The notes: a model not told the origin generated them from the sequence alone. 64,000 bases of DNA from an uncultured Saprospiraceae bacterium (GCA_938001865.1 CALLAW010000044.1:1-64000), one strand, 5' to 3'; positions 42,652-53,202 are shown, numbered from the stretch's first letter. Program-made: numbers and translations.

Positions 42652-45600
42652 CTAGTTTCCATTCATTTTACTGATATTGTACTCGCCATAGAGATCCTCT
42701 ATTTGCTTTCCATATTCAGGGCTAATTTGCTTACTGTATTTGAATACTTCTTGGAGTCCTTTGATCGTATATGAGTAGTCCGTCTTGAATGATTGGAATG
42801 CGTCCTCATCAATATCATCAATAAACTTAGCCTCTTGGTAGAGCTGCTCTGCTAGGATGTCTGTATGCTTCATCGCCGAGTCCTTATCTCCAGCACTAAT
42901 CAAGATCTCTATGAATGGGATCACGGTATTATCGTACGGAAAGTTGAAATGAGGAAATGCTTCAAAGTATTTATTTGCCAGATTTGCGGCTTTCTCTTTC
43001 TGACCAGTCTGAACTAAGGCATCTGCAGTACGCATCATGATGAGTTTCATCGCTTGGATCTCTGCGGCATAGCTCTCATCGATGAAGGTGTCCTCCTTAT
43101 CAAAGTTACCCCATCTCCACTTATTCATGATATTGTCATATGTCGTCTCAGTATCTACCCATCCACTTCCGTAAATGCCAAGCGACCTATCACTCTGAGT
43201 CCGATAAGGGACCAATCTGAGTCCAAGACCTTCTACTTCCATATAGTCATTGAGACCTAGGAGTTTGTCATTACGACAAGTCACTGCAAAGTAGATAGGT
43301 CTATCATAGAGATTAGAGATGATTATATCCATGATTGCCAATTGATCTTTGGTGATATAACTCCTCTTAGGATCAAGGCTAATCGGGATATGTGAGACGA
43401 CTGTACTATCTATCTTATCTATCCATCCTCCCTGCAATGCTTTTTGAGAGTCGATAGGCAGGATGAGGTTGGTCGTCCTCATGATAGTTTGTCCTTGGAC
43501 ATTATTTTTCGGTGAGCCGATGAAGTTAAACTCATCATAGATATTTCGCGGTTGCGATAGGTTGTTTTCTGGACTGTAGAAGAAGACTTGATTTCTCAAA
43601 AATCCTCGGTATGCTGACTCTGGAAGGGTAAATTTGAGAGGTGCAGATTCATTGACCTTATCATCTAGCTTATTGATATACCAATCTACTGCGATTAGAC
43701 TCAAGTTGACAACTCTGACATCTCTACGGATATTCTCCACCTCTTGTGCATACCAGAGAGGGTATGTATCATTATCTCCATATGTAAAGATAATTGCATT
43801 CTCTTCTACAGAATTGAGGAAGTTAGAGGCATAATCTCTAGATGCATAATGCCCCATCCTACTATGATCATCATAGTTCTGGAAGCCCATGAGTAGAGGT
43901 GCTACCATGACTATGACTCCGGCGATAGCAGCTGGCGCCACACCACTGATCTTATCTCTCAGGATATCATAGAGTGCTATCACTCCGAGACCGATCCACA
44001 TGCAGAAGGTGAAGAAGGAGCCGACGAGTACATAGTCTCTCTCTCTTGGCTCGATCGGTGGCTGATTAGAGTATAAGATTAGTCCAAGTCCTGTAATCAG
44101 GAAGAGTAACATCAGTATCGAGAAGTCTTTAGTCCTGTTGAATGCTTGGTAGATCAATCCAAATAACCCAAACAAAAATGGAAGCATAAAGTACTTATTG
44201 GTGCCTTCGTCAGAGAGTGCTGAGTCTGGCAACTCATCCATACTATAGAGCTTAGCCTCGTCTATCGGCTTGATCCCTGTGATCCAGTGTCCTGCTGACT
44301 TATCCCAAGGTTTATACCCTTGCTTGGCATTTTGCTTACCAGAGAAGTTCCACATGAAGTATCTCCAGTACATCCAGCCTACCTGATACCTGATGAAGTA
44401 TTGGAGGTTGTAACCAAATGAAGGTTTGCCTTTGAGCTCCTTATTATAGATGGCTTTATACCAGTCTCTATGTTGCTGTGGTCTACCAGGATCTGCATGA
44501 CCGATCCTAGGGAAGAGCATCTTATCTTTATTCTTGTAGACATAGTCGAGCTTACGATCGATGATTTCGTATTGATCACCTACTCTACCATATCTATCTT
44601 CTTGGACCATATCATCTACCTTGGCATCGAAGTGTGGACCATACAAGAGTGGTCTCTCTCCATACTGCTCCCGATTGAGATAAGGTAAGAGTCTAAGTGC
44701 ATCAGACGGGACATTCATATTTACAGGAGTGTCAGCGTTAGCTCTGATTACGATCACTCCGATTGTTGAGAATGCGATAGTGCTCAAGAGTGCTGCCATT
44801 GCACCAAACTGAATGAGGTAATTCTTCTGATGATGTGCTAGCTTGAAGAGGTAAAAAAACACTACTCCAATCACGATAAGTGTCAATACCAACCCTGAAT
44901 GGATCGGGAGTCCGAGACCATTGACTGCTGCTAATTCTAGATTTTTCCAGAGAGTAGGGATTCCTACGATGATGACCTTCTGGACAAATACGATGAAGAG
45001 GGCTCCACAGAAGATACTCGCGATCACTCCAAGTGGCTTAGTCTTCTCATATCTCTTGAAGTAATACATCAGTCCGATCGCAGGGAATGCAAGTAGTGAG
45101 AGTAAGTGTACCCCGATCGAGAGGGCACCGCAGTAGATACTCATCAGTAACCATCTATCATGCTGTCTATCATCTGGTAAGAAGTACCACTTGGTCGCAG
45201 TCCAGAATGTCAATGCTGTAAACATCGTACTCATCGCATAGACTTCTCCCTCTACTGCCGAAAACCAAATACTCGAGCTAAATGCTGTACTCAGTCCTGC
45301 CGCTAATCCGACAAACAGTAGAGCAACATTGTCACTCGACGTAGCCTGATGACCCTTGGTCAAGAGGCTATGCCCAAATAGCATGGCAATCCTAGACACA
45401 AAAAATGCAGAAAATGCAGTACAGACTCCAGACATAAAATTCACCGCAAACGCTATATTGGCTGGATTACTGCTAAACCAATCAGGTAACAGTGTAAATA
45501 TCCGTCCAATCAACATGAAGAGAGGTGCACCAGGTGGATGTACTACTTGTAACTTGTATGCTCCAAGTATAAACTCACCCACATCCCAGAGACTCCCAGT

Positions 45601-45687
45601 CCGTTCCGCAGAGAAGTAGTATACAATGAGGGCAATGGCAAATACCGCCCAACTTGCTATTTTTTTTACTTGAGTAAATGATTGCAT
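42652..45687 (-). CDS. DUF2723 (GT117-type) integral-membrane protein, putative protein O-mannosyltransferase-like
   Basis: 1011 residues. The N-terminal DUF2723 block (about 15-250) has SLWDVGEFILGAYKLQVVHPPGAPLFMLIGR, the conserved acidic DxxE-like catalytic segment of GT-C enzymes, and about 11-13 TM helices to about residue 640. The C-terminal half is a large soluble domain with TPR-like helices near the end (LVQTGQKEKAANLANKYFEAFPH). GT117/DUF2723 proteins are frequent in Bacteroidota and are thought to act in glycan or protein glycosylation at the cell envelope; substrate is not known. It heads the rpiB-M28 operon. Confidence 0.88.
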   Translation of the reverse strand: MQSFTQVKKIASWAVFAIALIVYYFSAERTGSLWDVGEFILGAYKLQVVHPPGAPLFMLIGRIFTLLPDWFSSNPANIAFAVNFMSGVCTAFSAFFVSRIAMLFGHSLLTKGHQATSSDNVALLFVGLAAGLSTAFSSSIWFSAVEGEVYAMSTMFTALTFWTATKWYFLPDDRQHDRWLLMSIYCGALSIGVHLLSLLAFPAIGLMYYFKRYEKTKPLGVIASIFCGALFIVFVQKVIIVGIPTLWKNLELAAVNGLGLPIHSGLVLTLIVIGVVFFYLFKLAHHQKNYLIQFGAMAALLSTIAFSTIGVIVIRANADTPVNMNVPSDALRLLPYLNREQYGERPLLYGPHFDAKVDDMVQEDRYGRVGDQYEIIDRKLDYVYKNKDKMLFPRIGHADPGRPQQHRDWYKAIYNKELKGKPSFGYNLQYFIRYQVGWMYWRYFMWNFSGKQNAKQGYKPWDKSAGHWITGIKPIDEAKLYSMDELPDSALSDEGTNKYFMLPFLFGLFGLIYQAFNRTKDFSILMLLFLITGLGLILYSNQPPIEPRERDYVLVGSFFTFCMWIGLGVIALYDILRDKISGVAPAAIAGVIVMVAPLLMGFQNYDDHSRMGHYASRDYASNFLNSVEENAIIFTYGDNDTYPLWYAQEVENIRRDVRVVNLSLIAVDWYINKLDDKVNESAPLKFTLPESAYRGFLRNQVFFYSPENNLSQPRNIYDEFNFIGSPKNNVQGQTIMRTTNLILPIDSQKALQGGWIDKIDSTVVSHIPISLDPKRSYITKDQLAIMDIIISNLYDRPIYFAVTCRNDKLLGLNDYMEVEGLGLRLVPYRTQSDRSLGIYGSGWVDTETTYDNIMNKWRWGNFDKEDTFIDESYAAEIQAMKLIMMRTADALVQTGQKEKAANLANKYFEAFPHFNFPYDNTVIPFIEILISAGDKDSAMKHTDILAEQLYQEAKFIDDIDEDAFQSFKTDYSYTIKGLQEVFKYSKQISPEYGKQIEDLYGEYNISKMNGN

Positions 45688-45712
45688 TAATACAGGTCTT
45701 AGTTATGAATTC

Positions 45713-45720
45713 CAAAAGTA
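45713..45720 (-). promoter_or_regulatory. -7 element TACTTTTG of the DUF2723 operon
   Basis: The minus strand reads TACTTTTG, an exact TAnnTTTG match 26 bases before the start codon. No TTG at the -33 position. Confidence 0.4.
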
Positions 45721-45891
45721 CAGATACTTAACCAATCTATCCCTATTGGTGGTATATCGAGTATAGACATTTGTCTAAGGACTAGGCTCTTCTATAGAAA
45801 TAACACCCCCAATCATCGTCCGACTACAGAAATCTTACCGATGGAATACTGTACAGATACTTACTAAGAAGCTGACAGATCTATCCATAAT

Positions 45892-46305
45892 CTACACTGG
45901 CTTATACGCCACTGCCTTGATCTCTATCAATAGATTAGGATGGGGCAACTGATGGACTGCGACTGTCGTCCTAGTCGGACCCGTATGATCGAAGAATGTA
46001 CCGTAGACTTCGTTATACCCTTTGAAATCTTTCATGTCAATCAGGAATGTAGTGATATCTATGATGTCTTCCTTCCCAGCATCCATTGACGACAATAATG
46101 CCATGATATTATTGATTACAGCCTCGGTCTGGAGTTTGATATCGAGCTGCCATTTGCCCTGAGCATCTTGAGTAGCGCCTACATGAGTATTGTCAGGTCG
46201 TCGGCTACTCGTCCCAGATACATAGATGAAGTCTCCGACTCGCTTGACATGAGGATAGTTGCCAAGTGGTTGTGCTTTGTCCTTGAGGAGTTTACTTTGT
46301 GTCAT
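45892..46305 (-). CDS. RidA-family 2-aminomuconate deaminase-like protein
   Basis: 137 residues of the YjgF/RidA fold. Sequence blocks VGDFIYVSGTSSRRPDNTHVG, DIKLQTEAVINNIMALL, GYNEVYGTFF and GPTRTTVAVHQLPHPNLLIEIKAVAY match the 2-aminomuconate deaminase (NbaF) branch of tryptophan/kynurenine degradation. It overlaps the upstream cyclase gene by 14 bases, so the two are coupled. The catabolic role is inferred; other RidA functions (imine hydrolysis) remain possible. Confidence 0.85.
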   Translation of the reverse strand: MTQSKLLKDKAQPLGNYPHVKRVGDFIYVSGTSSRRPDNTHVGATQDAQGKWQLDIKLQTEAVINNIMALLSSMDAGKEDIIDITTFLIDMKDFKGYNEVYGTFFDHTGPTRTTVAVHQLPHPNLLIEIKAVAYKPV

Positions 46306-47083
46306 AGTCTGATTGTGTGGTGAGTTGATAGATCACTGGCTTGCTCGGTGCTGCATCGAGCGGGAGTGATGGGATCTGAAGGTTGAGTAGATAGAGTCCA
46401 TCTGAGACATTGTCAGGGATATAGATCATCTCTGTGATGGTATTCTGATCTCTGGACTCTTCGCTAGCATCATGACCTGCTACATTCCAAAAGAGATGGT
46501 GACAGGCTAACTGGCCATCATCATACTCTCTATCTACAGAAGGTAAGTCGAGGAGCAAGTGATTGACTCCCATCTCTACCAAGAATGTCATGGCATCTGA
46601 TGACAGATATGGCGGATTAGTATCTGAGTAATCGATAGAGAGCTTGTCAGTACCATTGGGTAATGTCCTGATCATGAGAGCCTCTGGTCTCGAGAGGTCA
46701 TACCCAAGCTGAGTATAGCTCTCCTCGATGTCCTTCCTCTCTAGTACTCGGTCACCGTCTTCTAAGAGAGTTACATTGATGGATAAGACACCAGCGATGA
46801 AGTGAAACTGCTTGAGCTTATCATTGATCGATTCCTGGGCATGAGTGATGTGTCCGAGACATTCTGTGTGAGTACCATTTCCGTGAGGGTTCAGTTGGAC
46901 ATTATAGAAGTTGACTGGAGCTCCCTTAGATACTGATCCCACAAAGTCGCCTGATTGATATGGAGTCACCTTGTAATCTGTCGAGTGGAAGCACTTCACT
47001 TGACCGACAGGGATGGAGCAGTCAATCGGTCTAGCCAAATCTGCTGTGTAGGTTGTGTGCTGGTGGGTGAGGGTAATGAGCAT
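46292..47083 (-). CDS. Cyclase-family metal hydrolase (kynurenine formamidase-like)
   Basis: 263 residues of the cyclase family (PF04199), which includes kynurenine formamidase KynB. The metal-binding motif HGNGTHTECLGH carries the two His, with Glu where KynB has Asp. A second conserved part, LLLDLPSVDREYDDGQLACHHLFW, and a VSDGLYLLNLQIPSLPLDAAPSKP tail follow. Substrate specificity is not clear. Coupling to an aminomuconate deaminase-like gene suggests a step of aromatic amino-acid breakdown. Confidence 0.82.
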   Translation of the reverse strand: MLITLTHQHTTYTADLARPIDCSIPVGQVKCFHSTDYKVTPYQSGDFVGSVSKGAPVNFYNVQLNPHGNGTHTECLGHITHAQESINDKLKQFHFIAGVLSINVTLLEDGDRVLERKDIEESYTQLGYDLSRPEALMIRTLPNGTDKLSIDYSDTNPPYLSSDAMTFLVEMGVNHLLLDLPSVDREYDDGQLACHHLFWNVAGHDASEESRDQNTITEMIYIPDNVSDGLYLLNLQIPSLPLDAAPSKPVIYQLTTQSDYDTK

Positions 47084-47250
47084 CGTAGTGGTTAAATATT
47101 AGCGAATACAGATACACAAGTTACAAAACTCTCTAAGTGTGTGGAAGGTATCTTGCGATAATACTCACTATGTGTACTCCTTCTCGTCTGTACATTATTG
47201 TCTCAGTATTTATCACACAATTGACATTTACGCAAGTAAGCGACGATCCC

Positions 47251-47499
47251 TCACTCTATCTCATCTATTGCGATCGCTAATCGATGATCCTTAGCTGTGA
47301 TTGCATCATCCTCATCATGTGTACTGAGATTGATAGTTACTGTATTATATGAGTTAGACCAGTCGGGATGATGGTGTTGTTGCTCAGCTATTTTAGCGAC
47401 AGCGGTCATAAAGTCGAAGGCCTCCTTGAAGTCTTTGAACTGATAAGTCTTACTCAGTTTGTTATCGATAATTGGCCATTGTGATCTCAGCATTGGCAT
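47251..47499 (-). CDS. phhB: Pterin-4a-carbinolamine dehydratase
   Basis: Dehydrates 4a-hydroxytetrahydrobiopterin made by aromatic amino-acid hydroxylases. The usual 80-residue protein starts at ATG 47499 (MPMLRSQWPIIDNKLSKTYQF), or two residues later at 47493. The ORF-track protein adds 45 residues read from the upstream gene in another frame. The active-site cluster QQHHHPDWSNSYNTVTI and the C-terminal AITAKDHRLAIAID are present. It sits eight bases after the membrane-protein gene. phhA is not seen in the window. Confidence 0.9.
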   Translation of the reverse strand: MPMLRSQWPIIDNKLSKTYQFKDFKEAFDFMTAVAKIAEQQHHHPDWSNSYNTVTINLSTHDEDDAITAKDHRLAIAIDEIE

Positions 47500-47507
47500 G
47501 CAAATGT

Positions 47508-48020
47508 CTAACTTGAAAAGCGACGCATCGCTAACTTTACAAAGATGAATAATCCAACAAAAATGAGTACTACATACTGAATTGGCAACATTGTGAATGC
47601 TCCAATGATCAACCGAGTCTTGTCTAATACCCACATCAATGCAAGCACTAATGAGATCGTAAGGATCAGCGATGACAACTTCCCAAATCCAGGTAACGAT
47701 CTCAGACTCACATTGATCTTGATGAGAAATAATGCGGCGATCATGAGGATGATGGGGAGGATCTGTACGGTCATACTCGTCTCCATGATCGATTGTCTCT
47801 CAAAGAGGAAGAGGTAGATATTGAAAAATACTGCTGCCATACCCGGGACAGTCACAAGGTATACGAGCACAGAGTAGATCCCACACCAAGGAGAGTGCTG
47901 AGCATCTTCCTTCCCTACGATAAAGTGGAGTACCGTGATGATGACTAGAATGACAGCGCAGTATCCCATCACGAGATTTGGGTTATCAGATAGTCGGGAT
48001 AGAAAATCACCTAGAGTCAT
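47508..48020 (-). CDS. Small integral-membrane protein, unknown family
   Basis: 170 residues with about five hydrophobic helices (roughly 17-34, 46-66, 82-100, 112-130, 138-160) and short loops ending LAMRRFSS. No motif recognised. It sits just upstream of the pterin dehydratase gene and downstream of odhB in the same direction. Function not inferable. Confidence 0.7.
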   Translation of the reverse strand: MTLGDFLSRLSDNPNLVMGYCAVILVIITVLHFIVGKEDAQHSPWCGIYSVLVYLVTVPGMAAVFFNIYLFLFERQSIMETSMTVQILPIILMIAALFLIKINVSLRSLPGFGKLSSLILTISLVLALMWVLDKTRLIIGAFTMLPIQYVVLIFVGLFIFVKLAMRRFSS

Positions 48021-48093
48021 ACGTATGGTTATTTTTGAGTTGGTTAGCGTATCATGGTTAGATGCTGTATCTGTATCCTATCATCGGCTGAGC

Positions 48094-49353
48094 CTAGAGG
48101 CCCATCAAGAGAGTAGTAGGATCTTCTAAGAGTTGCTTCACTTTGACGAGGAATGTCACCGATGTCGACCCATCGATAATCCTATGGTCATATGACATCG
48201 CAAGGTACATCATCGGTCTGATCTTGATCTCACCATCTACAGCTATAGGTCTCTGCATGATACTATGCATGCCGAGGATTGCGGATTGTGGTCTATTGAT
48301 GATCGGGGTACTCATCATCGATCCGAAGATTCCTCCATTGGTGATCGTGAACGTCCCACCACTCATCTCATCAAGTGTCAGTTTTCCTTCTCTTGCTTTG
48401 ACTGCGAGGGCTTTGATTTTCTTTTCAATATCTGCGAAGTTGAGTGACTCTACATTGTGGACTGGAGGCACTACGAGTCCCGTCGGTGTAGAGATGGCTA
48501 TACTGATATCTGCATAGTCATGGTAGATGACTTCATTGCCATCGATCTGAGCATTGACACCTGGATACTCCATGAGAGCCATGGCGCAAGCTTTAGCAAA
48601 GAGAGACATGTAACCGAGTTTGACTCCGTACTTTTCGACGAATTTTTCTTGATAGGTCTTTCTGAGAGCTTGGATATTTGTCAAGTCGACTTCATTGAAT
48701 GTAGTCAACATCGCTGTTTCGTTTTTGGCTGCGACCAATCGAGATGCGATGGTTCTCCGCATCCTGCTCATCTTCTCTTTACGTGTATTCCTTGAGAATG
48801 CTACAGATGGTGTAGGGTCTGGCGATGCTGTGGTTTGCGGCTGAGGCGATGGTGCTGACTGAGCTGACATAGCATCTTGCTTAGTGATACGTCCATCCTT
48901 ACCAGTCCCTTTGACAGTTGCTGGATCGATCGCATTCTCTCTGAGTATCTTACCTGCCGCTGGAGATGGATGTCCCGAGGCATAGCTTGCCGTGGCTGGC
49001 TGTGCTGCTGGTGTAGGTGTTGGCTGTGCTGCAGGAGGAGTGTCTTTTTGTGTTTCTGCTGGTGCCTCTGCTGCTGGTGCCGGGGTTGAGCTTGGTGCCT
49101 CTGCTGGCTTGGCAGCACTTGTATCTATCTTGGCTACGAGGGCTCCGATCTCCAGATCATCACCTTCTGCTGCGACATAGATGACCTTCCCTGCTGCCTC
49201 CGCTGGAAACTCTAAGGTTGCCTTGTCGGATTCAAATTCGCAGATAGGTTCGTCGATATTGATATATGCTCCATCCTCTACTAACCATTGAGAGAGTGTA
49301 ACTTCTGTAATTGATTCCCCTATCGTGGGTACTTTCATTTCGATTATGCTCAT
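48094..49353 (-). CDS. odhB: 2-oxoglutarate dehydrogenase E2 component (dihydrolipoamide succinyltransferase)
   Basis: The core of the 2-oxoglutarate dehydrogenase complex of the TCA cycle. N-terminal lipoyl domain with lipoylated Lys in [14 protein letters not shown] (about 43). A long Ala/Pro/Thr-rich flexible linker (80-130) and an E3-binding domain ([31 protein letters not shown]) follow. The catalytic domain (190-419) has the active-site DHRIIDGST. Length 419 is normal. The E1 gene is not adjacent. The reading-frame shadows over the linker are artefacts. Confidence 0.95.
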   Translation of the reverse strand: MSIIEMKVPTIGESITEVTLSQWLVEDGAYINIDEPICEFESDKATLEFPAEAAGKVIYVAAEGDDLEIGALVAKIDTSAAKPAEAPSSTPAPAAEAPAETQKDTPPAAQPTPTPAAQPATASYASGHPSPAAGKILRENAIDPATVKGTGKDGRITKQDAMSAQSAPSPQPQTTASPDPTPSVAFSRNTRKEKMSRMRRTIASRLVAAKNETAMLTTFNEVDLTNIQALRKTYQEKFVEKYGVKLGYMSLFAKACAMALMEYPGVNAQIDGNEVIYHDYADISIAISTPTGLVVPPVHNVESLNFADIEKKIKALAVKAREGKLTLDEMSGGTFTITNGGIFGSMMSTPIINRPQSAILGMHSIMQRPIAVDGEIKIRPMMYLAMSYDHRIIDGSTSVTFLVKVKQLLEDPTTLLMGL

Positions 49354-49378
49354 AAGACTTCTGATATTAATAGTATGC

Positions 49379-49386
49379 CAAATATA
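49379..49386 (-). promoter_or_regulatory. -7 element TATATTTG of odhB
   Basis: The minus strand reads TATATTTG, an exact TAnnTTTG match 26 bases before the start codon. A -33 TTG is not evident. Confidence 0.45.
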
Positions 49387-49484
49387 ACTAAGATATTGAC
49401 GGAATGTTATCTTTGAGTGAGCAATCTTTACGTTTTATTAGAGTTGGCTTAATATATATTTAGACTGATCTAAATAATAACATC

Positions 49485-51944
49485 ATGGCACCCTACATAC
49501 GCTTATTACTCTTGATCTCTTGGATCGGAATGTCTGCATCTAGTAGTCATTGCCAAGAGCGGCAGATTGCAGCCTATCGTACTGAGCAGAAGATCACGAT
49601 TGATGGAAAGTTCGATGATTGGCCTGCAGCGGCGCCGATAGCTACGGACTTTGTACAATTTGAGCCCAACCCAGGAGCAGATGCTACCTATCCCACTCAT
49701 GTGCAAATTGCATATGATGATAATGCACTTTACTTCAAAGCGATACTACAGGATACAACTGCACTTATCCGTACTGATCTGACTGCTAGAGATAATCTTG
49801 GCAATGCAGATTGGTTTGGGGTATTCCTAGATCCTTACAACAATGGTATCACTGGTGTAGCGTTTATCGTGACTGCATCAGGTGTACAGTTTGACTCGCA
49901 GTGGTCTGGAGATGATGAGGACGCTAACTGGGATGCGGTCTGGTCTTCTCGGACTCAGGTTACTCAAGATGGGTGGCAATTAGAGATGAGTATACCGTAT
50001 GCTGCACTGAGATTTGGAGACGGACTCGAGCAGGATTGGCTACTCCAACTCTCTCGGTATACTAGACGGAGCAGAGAGTATGCTCATTGGAATCGGGTAG
50101 ATCCCAATGAGACGGGTATCCTCAGGCAGTCTGGCACTCTCCAAGGATTGAAAGACATTAAGAGTCCATTGAGACTCTCTCTGACACCATTCGTAGTAGG
50201 CAATCATGCTAACCAGAGGGGCAATACATCCAGCAATATCAGCGCTGGGATGGATCTTAAGTATGGGCTCAATGAGGCTTTTACGCTTGACATGACATTG
50301 ATTCCTGACTTCAGTCAAGTCCAAGCTGATGATGTTGTTGTCAATCTTTCGGCATTTGAGCAGTTCTTTGAAGAGAGAAGACAGTTCTTCACGGAGGGTA
50401 CGGAGCTATTTAGCAGAGGAGATATCTTTTACTCTAGGAGGGTCGGAGGTAGCTTATTTTACAGATCTGATCTCGCAGCAGCAAGTGATAGTCTTACACT
50501 GCTCAATGTCCCTACCAATACTAGACTCTTGAATGCCTCCAAAGTCTCTGGTAGATTTGAAAATGGATCAGGACTCGGAGTATTCAATGCGATAGAAGGT
50601 CGAGAAATAGTCAATGCTGTCAATCAAGAGGGAGAGATCACTCGGCTTCGTGGTAATCCACTGACTAACTATAATGTCATCGTGTACGACCATGTCATGA
50701 AGAATAATTCCTACGTGAGTCTGATCAACACGAATGTCTTGAGAGAAGGGAGTGCTACAGATGCCAATGTCACAGGTACTGAGTTTCAACTCAGAGATAA
50801 AGCTCAGAAGTGGGAGATCTCTGGTAATGCTGCTGTCTCACAGCGAATCAATGCACTGCAGCGATCGATTGGTCATAAGGTAAATGTAAATCTTGGAGAT
50901 ATCCAAGGCAAATGGACCAAGCGGATTACCTATACTGAAGAGAGTGATACGTATAATCCCAATGATCTTGGTTTCCTTTTTAGTGGCAACGAGAGGAGTA
51001 TAGAGTACTATATGGAGTACAATGACTTCGAGCAGAGTCAGCGACTCAATAGGTGGCGTTATTGGTACTTGGTCAATGCCAGTGGCTTGTATCAGCCAAA
51101 TGTCTATACAGGATCATCATTTGAGATGGGTGGTTTTTGGTTTACACGTAAGTTCTTTGCATTTGGCTTCGCGTCGGGTATCTTCCATAATTTTAGGAAT
51201 TACTTCGAGCCGAGGACGAGTGATTTTTCACAGTTTTGGGATTCGCCTAATGGGATGTATATCCAACCATTTATCTCGACTGATTATAGTAAGCCTGTGG
51301 CACTTGATGTACGGATCAACTCGCAGTATTACTTCAACAATACTAGACGATCCAATACGCTAACTTTCTCTCCTCGCTGGCAGATCAATTCGAGTTGCCT
51401 CATCATTGCAAGTACACGATTGGGGATCATCAGAGGGAGAGATGGTTATATTGACAAGGCACTGTTTGACTATGCAAGCTATGGTCTGAGTGACTCTTCA
51501 GTGACATTTGGTCTGCGTAACCGCAACACCGTCACCAATAGCCTTAGACTCAACTATATCTTTACTAATCGGATGTCACTTGACTTGAGAGTGAGACACT
51601 ACTGGGATGCTGTAGAGTATGATGACTACCTAGTACTAGAGGATGATGGGAGTCTGAGGAGTATTGACTTCGATGGTCTCAATAGTGAGGGTAAGAGCAT
51701 CTATCAGATCAATAATAATATTTTCAATGTTGATCTTAACTACTATTGGAGATTTTTGCCAGGAAGTGACATCATCTTCTCATACAAAAACAATGCTTTC
51801 ACTGATGCCCTACTAGATGGTTACTCTGATAATCTTGCGAGTCTCTTCCAACAGAAGTCTAATCACTTTTATTCATTAAAAATCTTGTATTTCTTGGATG
51901 TTGGGCAGTCGATCAAGACAATACAGCGTCAGAGTAGGCAATAG
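49485..51944 (+). CDS. DUF5916 outer-membrane protein with CBM9-like domain
   Basis: 819 residues. A signal peptide ends near SSHCQ. A carbohydrate-binding-family-9-like beta sandwich follows (about 30-215: ITIDGKFDDWPAAAPI ... IAYDDNALYFKAILQDT ... WQLEMSIPYAALRFG). The DUF5916 barrel (220-819) begins SLTPFVVGNHANQ. The region IPDFSQVQADDVVVNLSAFEQFFEERRQFFTEGTELF is the family signature. Exact function unknown; such proteins are frequent in Bacteroidota and are predicted outer-membrane beta-barrels. Monocistronic, divergent from odhB, convergent with the esterase gene. Confidence 0.88.
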   Translation: MAPYIRLLLLISWIGMSASSSHCQERQIAAYRTEQKITIDGKFDDWPAAAPIATDFVQFEPNPGADATYPTHVQIAYDDNALYFKAILQDTTALIRTDLTARDNLGNADWFGVFLDPYNNGITGVAFIVTASGVQFDSQWSGDDEDANWDAVWSSRTQVTQDGWQLEMSIPYAALRFGDGLEQDWLLQLSRYTRRSREYAHWNRVDPNETGILRQSGTLQGLKDIKSPLRLSLTPFVVGNHANQRGNTSSNISAGMDLKYGLNEAFTLDMTLIPDFSQVQADDVVVNLSAFEQFFEERRQFFTEGTELFSRGDIFYSRRVGGSLFYRSDLAAASDSLTLLNVPTNTRLLNASKVSGRFENGSGLGVFNAIEGREIVNAVNQEGEITRLRGNPLTNYNVIVYDHVMKNNSYVSLINTNVLREGSATDANVTGTEFQLRDKAQKWEISGNAAVSQRINALQRSIGHKVNVNLGDIQGKWTKRITYTEESDTYNPNDLGFLFSGNERSIEYYMEYNDFEQSQRLNRWRYWYLVNASGLYQPNVYTGSSFEMGGFWFTRKFFAFGFASGIFHNFRNYFEPRTSDFSQFWDSPNGMYIQPFISTDYSKPVALDVRINSQYYFNNTRRSNTLTFSPRWQINSSCLIIASTRLGIIRGRDGYIDKALFDYASYGLSDSSVTFGLRNRNTVTNSLRLNYIFTNRMSLDLRVRHYWDAVEYDDYLVLEDDGSLRSIDFDGLNSEGKSIYQINNNIFNVDLNYYWRFLPGSDIIFSYKNNAFTDALLDGYSDNLASLFQQKSNHFYSLKILYFLDVGQSIKTIQRQSRQ

Positions 51945-52047
51945 ACGTACTCTCAACCTACCCATTAGTTAGGTCAGTATCAAATGAAGAATGATGCGAA
52001 TTGACTGAGAGTAGAGATGCTATAATCACATCTTTTGATCTGCATTC

Positions 52048-53202
52048 TTATTCAACTTTTAATACTCTACGAGTTTGAGTTCCGATCCTAATAATATACA
52101 TCCCACTCTGCAAATTCTGCATTGAAATTGCTTCTGCATTGGATTTTATTCTTCCCTTTAGCAACAGCTTACCATCAAGATTACTTACTGAGTACTCTTG
52201 ACTCATTGCATGATCTATTATTAAGTTTTGCTCGACAGGATTGGGATAGAGTTCAATCAATTGTTCAGTGGACTCACTTGTTGAATTTGTAATGGCACAA
52301 TTTTCTTTGAAGAAATTCCACATGATATTATTTGGAGTTGAGCCTTCTATAGCATCACTGAACCATACATGACCACCGGGTTTATCAAACTCTTCGATGA
52401 TTGTATATAACTGTAGACAACTCTCGCTATTTCCACCAGAGTATTCATCAAGAATCACCTTGCCTCCATTGAGTGGTGTTGAACTCAGAGTGTTGCTATT
52501 AATAGCATTTTGATTTAACCAAAAATTTACTACTTCTTCAACTGATTGATACCATTGACTGCCATTGTACGGCAAAACTTCATCATCTATCCCATGAAAT
52601 TTCACGATAGGTATTGGATTTTCTAGAGAGCAATCCTCTTCCAACATTGTTCCAGACATTATCCCAATTGCTGAGAATAGATCATTGCTGTTACAACCAA
52701 GACTGTACGCCATCATCCCTCCATTGGAATATCCACAAGCATAGATCATCTCCGGATTCAAGTTGAACTCGTTACTCAGCTTTGAAACTAGTTCCTCTAT
52801 AAAATACACATCATTGGCATCTATCTCATTGACACCATTATCGCCTGGCTCCCAATATGTATCTTCCTTCTCAGGTCTATAAGCACCTTGCGGATATGCG
52901 AGGATAATGTTTTCTTCATCGGCTAATTCATTGAAATTGTAAAACTCACCAATTAACTTTGAATAATCAGAAGCACAATCTCCAAATCCATGGAGATTAA
53001 TGATTAATGGAGATGGTATACTTGCATCATAATTTTGAGGAACATGTAAGATATATTCCCTAGAGATTGTTTCGGCTCCGACTACTTGTGATATCTTATG
53101 GAGATTCGGATCATTGGCATTGTGAAGACATGTCTCAGTCTGAGCAGAGATTTCAGTCATTAGATGCAGGGAGAAGATCAGTAGATATAAATTGAATTTC
53201 AT
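52048..53202 (-). CDS. Secreted esterase (LpqC/PHB-depolymerase/feruloyl-esterase type) with T9SS sorting domain
   Basis: 384 residues. A signal peptide ends near ISAQ. The alpha/beta-hydrolase domain (about 40-290) has the oxyanion HGFGD, the nucleophile GYSNGG (Ser159) and the catalytic-region HVWF. The C-terminal 75 residues (LYPNPVEQNLIIDHAMSQEYSVSNLDGKLLLKG ... LQSGMYIIRIG) are a type A T9SS sorting domain, so the protein is secreted. Likely substrates are polyester or aryl esters. Confidence 0.9.
   Translation of the reverse strand: MKFNLYLLIFSLHLMTEISAQTETCLHNANDPNLHKISQVVGAETISREYILHVPQNYDASIPSPLIINLHGFGDCASDYSKLIGEFYNFNELADEENIILAYPQGAYRPEKEDTYWEPGDNGVNEIDANDVYFIEELVSKLSNEFNLNPEMIYACGYSNGGMMAYSLGCNSNDLFSAIGIMSGTMLEEDCSLENPIPIVKFHGIDDEVLPYNGSQWYQSVEEVVNFWLNQNAINSNTLSSTPLNGGKVILDEYSGGNSESCLQLYTIIEEFDKPGGHVWFSDAIEGSTPNNIMWNFFKENCAITNSTSESTEQLIELYPNPVEQNLIIDHAMSQEYSVSNLDGKLLLKGRIKSNAEAISMQNLQSGMYIIRIGTQTRRVLKVE

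Noticed and set aside
48801-49180. Gln/His-rich and Ala-rich ORFs over the odhB linker
   Set aside because: They are frame shadows of the Ala/Pro-rich linker of OdhB, not genes.
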